Part shown: positions 1 through 4,919 of the stretch, in pieces
Position numbering within the stretch: the stretch's first letter is position 1
Layout of the letters: every line of letters begins with the position of its first letter
Source: Nanobdellota archaeon
GTDB lineage: Archaea; Nanobdellota; Nanobdellia; Woesearchaeales; GW2011-AR9
Assembly: GCA_030695605.1 (NCBI GenBank)
Contig: JAUYQE010000020.1
Coordinates: forward strand, 1 to 6,812
Direction: 5' to 3'
Length of the DNA stretch: 6,812 nucleotides
Translations under genes and position numbers: made by a program
Notes under the pieces: generated by a model
What the model was told of the DNA's origin: nothing
The model's database searches: none
Seen by the model: the letters and a program-made list of their open reading frames with translations, nothing else

Positions 1-369
1 TTCTTCTGCAGATAACTGCCCTTCAATAACGTCTGTAAATCGATAGCACTTACTATGGTATCGATTGGGTTTTGTCTCCCATAGATACTCGAAAAGATAT
101 TTTGCCCTAGAAAATGGTGGTATTGCCGTACCCGAAAGTAAACCTTCTAACACGTGCCCCACTCGTCGTGGAATATTCCTCAAGGACTTCTTCCATCGTC
201 GGAAGTTATGGTGAATGGTGGTTATTTTCGCTTTATATGCCGCTATTTGTTCTGCAGTTTCTAAGCCCGAGAAAACCAGAAGGGCTGTTTCCAGATCAAT
301 AGTCCTATTATTTTGAAGCTCAGTAATTAACCGAGCTTCTAAACTTTCTCCTCTTGAAATTTGGAACAT
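1..369 (-). CDS. Partial hypothetical protein, possibly transglutaminase-like; 3' end cut by the left edge
   Basis: An open minus-strand frame of 123 codons begins with ATG at 369 and is still open at base 1, so the C-terminus is missing. An in-frame TGA at 376-378 lies just upstream, so this is the first possible ATG. GGTGAG at 381-386 is a plausible SD, 11 bases from the start. The protein begins MFQISRGESLEARL. It has a helical N-terminal half (LETALLVFSGLETAEQIAAY), a basic stretch (HHNFRRWKKSLRN), then FEYLWETKPNRY and CYRFTDVIEGQLS. The last part recalls the region before the catalytic Cys in some SirB1/transglutaminase-like proteins (fold 'Transglut_core2'), but the catalytic region would lie outside the window. 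That assignment is from memory and weak. The gene is 49 bases downstream of a phosphoesterase gene and is probably cotranscribed with it. Its codons are AT-richer (TTA, AGA, ATA) than those of the eS1 operon genes. Confidence 0.75.
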   Translation of the reverse strand, partial: MFQISRGESLEARLITELQNNRTIDLETALLVFSGLETAEQIAAYKAKITTIHHNFRRWKKSLRNIPRRVGHVLEGLLSGTAIPPFSRAKYLFEYLWETKPNRYHSKCYRFTDVIEGQLSAEE

Positions 370-380
370 TTTAAGTCATT

Positions 381-386
381 CTCACC
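381..386 (-). promoter_or_regulatory. Shine-Dalgarno site for the left-edge gene
   Basis: Minus-strand GGTGAG lies 11 bases before the ATG at 369. GGTG is a common core of archaeal SD sites, and it supports both the gene and this start. Confidence 0.5.
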
Positions 387-418
387 GTTCACAGCAGCTC
401 CACCAGCAAAATCCCTTA

Positions 419-1300
419 TCACAGAATAATTCTCTGTGCACTTTCTAAATCATACACATCAAAAGAAAGGCAAGCCAGCCTTCTGCCCACATTATGGTTC
501 CCTGCTGAAAAGCAGACCGTTCTTCCAATTGTATCCCGAAATGTTCCGGACATATAAACCGTTTCATGGATATGCCCATGCAACGTCAGGTATGGCTGCC
601 GTTCTTCGATGAAGAGGCGTTCTGCTAAGCTGCCCACATGCCCCCCGCTGCCAAAGATATCGAGATTTGGATTATTGGGTGGGCAATGCATCACATAAAT
701 CGTCTTCTCCGGCTTTTCCTGAAAGAGCGGTTTCGCAAGGTCTTTTTGCAAAGAATCGCTTTCCTCCATCTCGAGCGTGAAGTGGAAAGGCATCCAACCC
801 TGCGCAGTGCTTTTGTATCCCGAAAATTGATAATTGGTTCGCTTTCGTGCTTCGTAGGCGTGTCGCACCTGTTCCGGAATGATGCTCAGGTCAAACTTTT
901 CCCAATCTTTAATGCCAAAAGGGGTGATGGGAACATAGGAATATCCCACGATGTTGAAGTCATTGGTTAGCTGCAGCCTTTTTTCGTGAATAAGCCGATA
1001 AAACTCGCCATCGCCTTCTTCCAATACATCGCTATTCGCGGAGCAGTCATCATTGCCCATGAGCAGGTAAACGGTGCTCTGGGGAGATGATCCTTTCAAC
1101 GGCTCGAGCAGTCTTGGTAATCGTTCCTGGAGAAAAGCCCGTTGGTGATGAATAAACTCCTCGGCTAAAAGCTCTTTCGGCGCAATATCTCCCCCAATAA
1201 TAACCGAGTCCGCGCTCACCTGCTGGGCATACGCTACCAGCTTCTGATACTGCACCTCATTCCCATGCAGATCTGCACTGTAAACGATGCGATGTTTCAT
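419..1300 (-). CDS. Calcineurin-like metallophosphoesterase (Icc-related), 293 aa
   Basis: This is a predicted dinuclear-metal phosphoesterase, probably cytoplasmic because no signal peptide is seen. The five metal/active-site blocks are in order, numbered from MKHRIVY: D10-x-H12 (SADLHGN), GGD38, GND (N83, D84), H205 in VMHCPPNNP, and GHIHE with H243 and H245. The third block reads GNDD rather than GNHE. Replacement of that His is known in related families such as MJ0936/YfcE, so it does not by itself mean loss of activity. HVGSLAERLFIEE followed by LTLHGHIHE fits the Icc-related (COG2129) group. The ATG at 1300 is chosen over one at 1327 because the homology starts there, it follows the upstream stop by one base, and GGTGGAG lies 10 bases before it. 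The longer start would add nine odd residues (MGWWWSCRN). The substrate cannot be told from sequence. Confidence 0.88.
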   Translation of the reverse strand: MKHRIVYSADLHGNEVQYQKLVAYAQQVSADSVIIGGDIAPKELLAEEFIHHQRAFLQERLPRLLEPLKGSSPQSTVYLLMGNDDCSANSDVLEEGDGEFYRLIHEKRLQLTNDFNIVGYSYVPITPFGIKDWEKFDLSIIPEQVRHAYEARKRTNYQFSGYKSTAQGWMPFHFTLEMEESDSLQKDLAKPLFQEKPEKTIYVMHCPPNNPNLDIFGSGGHVGSLAERLFIEERQPYLTLHGHIHETVYMSGTFRDTIGRTVCFSAGNHNVGRRLACLSFDVYDLESAQRIIL

Positions 1301-1301
1301 G

Positions 1302-1898
1302 TTACGGCAGCTCCACCACCATCCCATCCCATCCCGGATTTATAACTTTCGTTTCTCCAATATCGTCCATAGCGCCAGCGGTCTCATGCAGATGCCCACA
1401 AATCGCCACTTTTGGCTTGATCCGCTCAATAAATTTTCGATAGTCAACATTCCCAACGTATCGCTGATTAAGAAGGTCAATTTTTGTTCCATAAGGCGGG
1501 CCATGCGTCACTAAAACCAGGCTCTGCCCATTATACGTGCCGTACCACTCTCTGGCCAGTTTCCGAAACGCTGCATCTTCCTGCCCAAAGCCGCCTTCGC
1601 CATAGCCCAGAAAAACATACTGCCCGATAGGCACCGCTTTCTTATGCAAGTTCTTGAAGAAAGGAAACGATTTCTCCACATCGGTAAGCAGGGCATCCGT
1701 CTCATGGTTCCCGGGGACCATATAGAAATCTTTCTTGCACTTTGCAAAAATCTCCAGCGCTTCCCGCAAGCCTTTGCCGAACTGGCTCAAATCGCCTGCA
1801 CAGAGCAGAAAATCAATATCTTCTTTTTGCGCGCGGGCTGCGAGCGCTTTTACTGCAGCCCCATCGATATGCACATCCACAAATGTCAGAAACTTCAT
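1302..1898 (-). CDS. Calcineurin-like metallophosphoesterase (Icc-related), 198 aa
   Basis: This compact phosphoesterase has all canonical motifs: D-x-H (FVDVHID), AGDLSQFG, PGNHETD, VTHGPPYGTKID and CGHLHE, with a final INPGWDG strand. Unlike its downstream neighbour it keeps GNHE, so the full catalytic set is present. THGPPYGTKID and ICGHLHE are typical of the Icc-related COG2129 group, and the length of about 200 residues is usual for it. Two starts are possible: ATG at 1904 (MFMKF) and ATG at 1898 (MKFLTF). The shorter is chosen because beta-strand 1 normally begins directly after the Met. Neither has a clear SD. The gene starts about 30 bases after eS1 ends and stops one base before the next phosphoesterase starts, so translation of the three is probably linked. 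The substrate is unknown; cyclic nucleotides, nucleotides or RNA ends are all possible. Confidence 0.9.
   Translation of the reverse strand: MKFLTFVDVHIDGAAVKALAARAQKEDIDFLLCAGDLSQFGKGLREALEIFAKCKKDFYMVPGNHETDALLTDVEKSFPFFKNLHKKAVPIGQYVFLGYGEGGFGQEDAAFRKLAREWYGTYNGQSLVLVTHGPPYGTKIDLLNQRYVGNVDYRKFIERIKPKVAICGHLHETAGAMDDIGETKVINPGWDGMVVELP
1311..1317 (-). promoter_or_regulatory. Shine-Dalgarno site selecting the 1300 start
   Basis: Minus-strand GGTGGAG lies within the last codons of the upstream phosphoesterase, 10 bases before the ATG at 1300. It is the main reason to prefer that start over the ATG at 1327. Confidence 0.5.
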
Positions 1899-1928
1899 GA
1901 ACATAAATCGAGCTCTCTTCTGCTGCGC

Positions 1929-2702
1929 CTAGGCTTCTGCCGCGGCTTCTTCTGCTTCCTCAAGAAGAGGAGATATGCCTTCTTCCGAACTTCCTTCGAG
2001 CACTGCAGCGCTTTCATCCGGCTTCTCGAGCGAGGCGCTTTCCTCCGTCGTACTCGCGGGAGCAGCACGCTCTTCCTCTGCTGCAGCGGAAACTTCATTT
2101 TTCTGGGGAGCTTTTCCTTCTCCCTGCAGCTCGATGACCCGCAGCACCGCTTCTTTCACGGGATACACTTTGTTCAGGCGCTTTTTTAAATCGAGAAGAA
2201 CCTTGCGGCGGATAACTGCATCCATAAATTCATTGAAATCAAGAGCGCTGATCTCTTTCTTCAGGAAATCCTGCGTGGCCTGCCGCAAATGGGTTTGCAA
2301 GGACCGCTGAGTCGGGAAGAGGGTAATAAGGAGCGTTTTCACAATAAGGGTTCTTCCCCCTTTCGTATGGAAGAGGAAGCGGTCATCCAGGCGAGAGGTA
2401 TTCTTGCGGACCAAGCGCTTCACGGATGCGGGCGTCAAAGCATAGCCCCTAAGATCGGTCCAGAGCTTGCTGCCTTCAAGGCGGGAAACTTTAAATGACA
2501 GAACCGCATTCTGGTCTTTCATGTCGCCGGTCAGTTCCCGCAGATTAATCTCCAAAACGGTTCCCAGAGCTTCTTCTGGCGAGCCTCGATAGGTTTCGCC
2601 AATCTCTTTGCCGCCAAAAAGGGGCGGAGCAAACAGGGTGTACCAGCTTTTCTTCTTGGTCTTAATGCGGCTGACTTTTTTTTCCGGTGTGGTTGATGCC
2701 AT
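1929..2702 (-). CDS. rps3ae: Small-subunit ribosomal protein eS1 (S3Ae) with long acidic C-terminal tail, 257 aa
   Basis: This is a 30S ribosomal protein on the platform side, found only in archaea and eukaryotes. The signature is the N-terminal block KKKSWYTLFAPPLFGGKEIG (residues 16-35), which matches the family's K-x-W-Y-x-x-x-A-P-x-x-F. It is followed by GTVLEINLRELTGDM, LRGYALTPASVKRLVRK (86-100) and PVKEAVLRVIELQGEG (181-196). Residues 1-19 are basic, as expected for an rRNA-binding end. From about residue 197 to 257 the protein becomes Ala/Glu/Ser-rich and acidic, ending EEAEEAAAEA. This tail is longer than I recall for archaeal eS1 and is probably disordered. The ATG at 2702 has no SD. 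The gene is first in a minus-strand operon with two phosphoesterases. The family call is secure; the tail's role is unknown. Confidence 0.95.
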   Translation of the reverse strand: MASTTPEKKVSRIKTKKKSWYTLFAPPLFGGKEIGETYRGSPEEALGTVLEINLRELTGDMKDQNAVLSFKVSRLEGSKLWTDLRGYALTPASVKRLVRKNTSRLDDRFLFHTKGGRTLIVKTLLITLFPTQRSLQTHLRQATQDFLKKEISALDFNEFMDAVIRRKVLLDLKKRLNKVYPVKEAVLRVIELQGEGKAPQKNEVSAAAEEERAAPASTTEESASLEKPDESAAVLEGSSEEGISPLLEEAEEAAAEA

Positions 2703-2717
2703 AGGAGCAAAGATGAT

Positions 2718-2726
2718 CTTTTTAAA
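2718..2726 (-). promoter_or_regulatory. Candidate TATA box for eS1
   Basis: Minus-strand TTTAAAAAG is centred about 20 bases before the eS1 ATG. That is slightly close for a leaderless start at 2702, since archaeal TATA centres usually sit about 26 bases before the transcription start. The alternative is CTTTTTAAATAA at 2759-2770, which would give a leader of about 36 bases. I cannot choose between them. Confidence 0.35.
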
Positions 2727-2758
2727 CGAAATAGCGTATTCCTGCCTCCTCAGAGGGC

Positions 2759-2770
2759 TTATTTAAAAAG
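2759..2770 (+). promoter_or_regulatory. TATA box in the divergent promoter region
   Basis: TTATTTAAAAAG resembles an archaeal TATA box. For the plus-strand gene at 2814 it predicts transcription from about 2791 and a leader near 23 bases. That leader is pyrimidine-rich and has no SD. Because the box is nearly palindromic it could also serve eS1 on the other strand. Confidence 0.5.
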
Positions 2771-2813
2771 GTTTTGGGAAAGATTTTTACTATCCCCCAA
2801 ACCTCCCCTTTTC

Positions 2814-3437
2814 ATGATCCCCTATCTGCAGACGACTCCTTTTACAACCGCCGCTTCTTCCCTGCTAAGCATTATCCATCATTATAATGCAGCGGTGCCG
2901 CTGAGCCGCGAAAAAGAGTTCAAAATCTGGACAGAAACCATCACCCCGCCCACTCGGGCTTCTTCTATTTATGCGTTAGCGCTCTGCGCAAAGAAATATG
3001 GCCTTACCGTAAAAATCATTGTGGGAAAAAAAGAGTACGATTTTCCGGATTACCGGTTTTACCGCTATACCAAAACCGACATGGACCATGCGGCATTTGC
3101 TGAGCAGCTGCACCTGCAGCGGGCCGAGCAGGAAAACATTCCCATCAAAGTCGGAACACTCGCATTTCAAGACCTAGAACGGGAACTGGACCAACAGAAT
3201 ATCGTTCTGCTGCGGGTGAACGTCAAGCCGCTGCGGCAGGAGCAACGGAATTCGTCGAATTTTATCGTCGTGTATGGCTCTACGCAAGAGCACTTTCAGA
3301 TCATTGATCCGGCTACCGGCGCTTCGTGCGTGCCGCGAAAGCTCCTGGAAGAAGCGTTCAGTAGTCTCGGCGATAAGAAATATCGGGACAAGCGGATGAT
3401 TGTTTTTTCTGGACAAGTAGAGCGCCGAACACTTTAA
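2814..3437 (+). CDS. Peptidase C39-like protein lacking the catalytic Cys and His, 207 aa
   Basis: The protein resembles stand-alone C39-like cysteine peptidases (DUF3335-type). The start IPYLQTTPFTTAASSLL aligns with the family pattern Q-T-T-x-F-T-C-G-P-A-S-L-L. Q6, the oxyanion-hole Gln, is kept, but the nucleophile position is T12 and the following Gly-Pro is A13-A14. SREKEFKIWTETIT (31-44) matches the family's R-E-x-E-L-x-x-W-R-E-A-T, and YALALCAKKYGL follows as expected. The His usually placed before the strand V-V-x-G is N149 (SSNFIVVYG), while the third triad residue, D165 in IIDPATG, remains. There is no signal peptide or membrane segment. The reading frame is intact and of normal length, so this looks like a maintained non-enzymatic or repurposed protein rather than decay. 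It lies 24 bases before the amidotransferase gene. Its function is unknown. Confidence 0.72.
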   Translation: MIPYLQTTPFTTAASSLLSIIHHYNAAVPLSREKEFKIWTETITPPTRASSIYALALCAKKYGLTVKIIVGKKEYDFPDYRFYRYTKTDMDHAAFAEQLHLQRAEQENIPIKVGTLAFQDLERELDQQNIVLLRVNVKPLRQEQRNSSNFIVVYGSTQEHFQIIDPATGASCVPRKLLEEAFSSLGDKKYRDKRMIVFSGQVERRTL

Positions 3438-3445
3438 AAATATAT
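3433..3445 (+). promoter_or_regulatory. Candidate TATA box before the amidotransferase
   Basis: TTTAAAAATATAT overlaps the stop codon of the C39-like gene and is centred about 22 bases before the ATG at 3462. It could drive a leaderless or near-leaderless transcript, since no SD is present. Readthrough from the upstream gene is equally possible. Confidence 0.4.
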
Positions 3446-3461
3446 CTCACCTCTCAGACGC

Positions 3462-4193
3462 ATGTGCCGCATGCTCATCGCTCTCGGGAAATTTTCTGTC
3501 GAGCCGCTCCTGGGAAGCTTGTCCTGTGCTGCGCAGGATCAAGCCAGCACCCATGAGCTGAACGAAGCCAAAGGCCGCGGGACGTACGTGCACAAAGATG
3601 GCTGGGGAATCGCTTATCTGAAAAGAACACATTGGACAGTAAAAAAATCGCTGCTGCCCCTTTTTGCAGACGAAGGAAAGAAAGAGTTCTATGGGCTGAA
3701 GACGAAAGCGGTCCTTATCCACGCCAGAAAACGGTCAAAAGGGGAACTGAACGAAGAAAACACGCATCCTTTCTTTGCCAAGCACCGGAAAGAAGGAGAA
3801 ATTGTTTTTGCCCATAATGGCACTATTTCAGGAAATATCACCTGCAGCAAGCCGGAAAAAGTAAGAGGGTCGACGGACTCTGAGCGGCTTTTTGAAGCCA
3901 TCCTAGAACACTTTTCTCCCGAGCATCCAGAGATCATCCGGGAGACCATTGCCCGCTGCAAGGACTGGGATGGCACGAATGTTATTCTCGCCACGGCCAA
4001 GAAAACCTTTATCAGCGTCAATTTCAAGCGCTATCCGCACTATTTCGGCATGGTGCTTGGAAAAAAGCCGGGCTTGGTCTGCGTGAGTTCTGAGCGGCTG
4101 CCGCTCCTGAAAAACGTCACGTGGGAAAAAATAAAAAATGGTGAGATTCTGGTCATCGACCACAAAACGCTGCAGGTGGAAAGGCATAACTAG
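3462..4193 (+). CDS. Class II glutamine amidotransferase, stand-alone domain (YafJ/EgtC-like), 243 aa
   Basis: This is an Ntn-fold glutaminase domain. MCRML places the nucleophile Cys at residue 2, exposed once Met is removed, so the start is certain. Further class II marks are KDGWGIAY (45-52), the Arg-bearing loop IHARKRSKG (86-94) with THPF after it, FAHNGTISG (116-124), and STDSERLFEAIL (137-148). At 243 residues the glutaminase fills the whole protein and no synthetase or phosphosugar domain is attached. This excludes PurF, GlmS, AsnB and GltB and fits the YafJ/EgtC/DUF-type group. The family hydrolyses an amide or gamma-glutamyl bond, or passes ammonia to a partner. Which applies here is unknown. 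No SD precedes the ATG. The pairing with a dead peptidase-like gene upstream may reflect shared expression. Confidence 0.88.
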   Translation: MCRMLIALGKFSVEPLLGSLSCAAQDQASTHELNEAKGRGTYVHKDGWGIAYLKRTHWTVKKSLLPLFADEGKKEFYGLKTKAVLIHARKRSKGELNEENTHPFFAKHRKEGEIVFAHNGTISGNITCSKPEKVRGSTDSERLFEAILEHFSPEHPEIIRETIARCKDWDGTNVILATAKKTFISVNFKRYPHYFGMVLGKKPGLVCVSSERLPLLKNVTWEKIKNGEILVIDHKTLQVERHN

Positions 4194-4198
4194 ATAAT

Positions 4199-4206
4199 GT
4201 CTTTTT
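4199..4206 (+). terminator. Weak oligo-T termination signal
   Basis: A short T run (GTCTTTTT) lies just after the amidotransferase stop. Archaeal terminators can be simple oligo-T tracts without a hairpin, but this one is short. Confidence 0.25.
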
Positions 4207-4232
4207 GAAGAAACGCTAAAAACGATAAAAAA

Positions 4233-4242
4233 GTATATAAAA
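4233..4242 (+). promoter_or_regulatory. TATA box of the glutaredoxin gene
   Basis: GTATATAAAA is the best archaeal TATA box in the window, preceded by a purine-rich stretch (GATAAAAAA) that could bind TFB. Its centre predicts transcription from about 4264, giving a leader near 12 bases with no SD. Confidence 0.6.
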
Positions 4243-4275
4243 ACAGGTGCTTAAAGAAGAGAATCTTCACCAAAA

Positions 4276-4524
4276 ATGGACTTCAATATTATTATCTACA
4301 CAACACCCACCTGCCCGTGGTGCGAGAAGCTGAAAGCCTGGCTGAAAAAAAAACGCCTGCATTTCGAGGAGCGCGATACCACTTTAGAAACAGAATATTA
4401 CGATGAAGTCATCGAAAAGACCGGCCAGATGGCGGTTCCGGTCATCGACATTGAAGGAAAAATTCTCATCGGCTTTGACGAGAAAGCTTTGGAGAAAGCG
4501 ATAGAGACGGCGAAGAAGGTTTAA
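4276..4524 (+). CDS. Glutaredoxin-like thiol-disulfide protein, CPWC motif, 82 aa
   Basis: This small cytoplasmic thioredoxin-fold redox protein reduces disulfides. The active site is C13-P-W-C16 in YTTPTCPWCEKLK, placed right after beta-strand 1 as in all glutaredoxins. TGQMAVPVIDIEG (49-61) holds the cis-proline P55 that packs against the active site. GFDEKALEKAI (66-76) closes the fold in the way seen in the YruB/NrdH-like glutaredoxin group. The length of about 80 residues is normal. Whether it is reduced by glutathione, another thiol or a thioredoxin reductase cannot be told. It has its own TATA box, so it may be transcribed separately from the two genes before it. Confidence 0.9.
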   Translation: MDFNIIIYTTPTCPWCEKLKAWLKKKRLHFEERDTTLETEYYDEVIEKTGQMAVPVIDIEGKILIGFDEKALEKAIETAKKV

Positions 4525-4544
4525 AGCAACAACAGGAAGAGACC

Positions 4545-4855
4545 TTATTTTAGGAAGAAAATTAAAACAAATAAAACTAGCCAAACGACAAAGGATATCA
4601 GAACCCAATTCTTGTTTCTCATAAAACTCGCTAAAGCTAGCGAAAAGCTGGCAATAATTATAGGGATAAAGCTAAGAGGACTCATCGGACGTTCGCTCCA
4701 ATAACTAACAGGAAGTTTCCAAACGCAAAAAAACCTTGCGGTATGGGGTTTGTTGGATTGAGCACTAAAAAAGGTAAAGATAAAGCAATAATTAAACTAG
4801 CAACTATTCTCATAACAAATCCTACCGTAAAATGAAGCTCTCCTCTGTTTGTCAT
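4545..4855 (-). CDS. Small three-helix membrane protein split by a frameshift
   Basis: Two minus-strand frames cover most of what looks like an intergenic gap. The first (4855 to 4682, 57 codons) begins MTNRGELHFTVGF and contains a hydrophobic helix (residues about 13-32), then LNPTNPIPQGFF. The second (4685 to 4545, 46 codons from its own ATG) begins MSPLSFIPIII and holds two further helices. Shifting -1 at the T7 run (plus strand 4727-4733) joins them as GFF-CVWKLPVSYWSERP-MSPLS. That gives a continuous 103-residue protein with helices near 13-32, 60-79 and 84-101. After GFF the zero frame goes on for only 14 codons (AFGNFLLVIGANVR) before TGA. I do not recognise a family. It may be a real -1 frameshift gene, a pair of ATGA-coupled genes, a one-base sequencing error or a young pseudogene. 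It is AT-richer than its neighbours. Confidence 0.6.
4727..4733 (-). other. T TTT TTT slippery heptamer, possible -1 frameshift site
   Basis: In the zero frame the minus strand reads GGT TTT TTT GCG, so the heptamer has the X XXY YYZ phase needed for -1 slippage. Moving back one base gives TGC GTT TGG AAA, which leads into the downstream frame. An extra T from polymerase slippage would give the same product. No strong stimulatory hairpin is obvious downstream. Confidence 0.45.
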
Positions 4856-4877
4856 ACTCTTGAATGATGATGTAAAC

Positions 4878-4886
4878 CTATTTAAG
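4878..4886 (-). promoter_or_regulatory. TATA box for the small membrane protein gene
   Basis: Minus-strand AAAAACTTAAATAGG contains a TATA-like core centred about 27 bases before the ATG at 4855. That is the spacing expected for a leaderless transcript, and it supports the region being a gene rather than a gap. Confidence 0.5.
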
Positions 4887-4919
4887 TTTTTCTAGGCAAT
4901 CTTAAAGGATTGAAACGGT

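Noticed and set aside
114..302. Plus-strand open frame of 62 codons
   Set aside because: It lies wholly opposite the minus-strand gene at 1-369, which has an SD, an upstream stop and a more protein-like sequence. The plus frame shows no promoter or recognisable motif.
1644..2310. Long plus-strand frames opposite the eS1 tail and the phosphoesterase
   Set aside because: They are mirror frames of biased coding DNA, rich in Ser, Phe and Arg. The minus-strand genes have clear family motifs throughout.
2745..2751. Minus-strand GAGGAGG, a strong SD-like sequence upstream of eS1
   Set aside because: It is more than 40 bases before the eS1 ATG, and no ATG, GTG or TTG follows in frame at a usable distance. 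It would also lie upstream of the predicted transcription start.
2791..2807. Minus-strand GGGGAGGTTTGGGGGATAG, another SD-like purine tract
   Set aside because: No start codon follows within SD range, and the eS1 gene begins about 90 bases away.
4628..4643. Perfect 6-bp inverted repeat TCGCTA-AAGC-TAGCGA
   Set aside because: It falls inside the second membrane frame and simply encodes SLALAS. It is about 85 bases from the slippery site, too far to be a usual frameshift stimulator, and has no T tract to make it a terminator.
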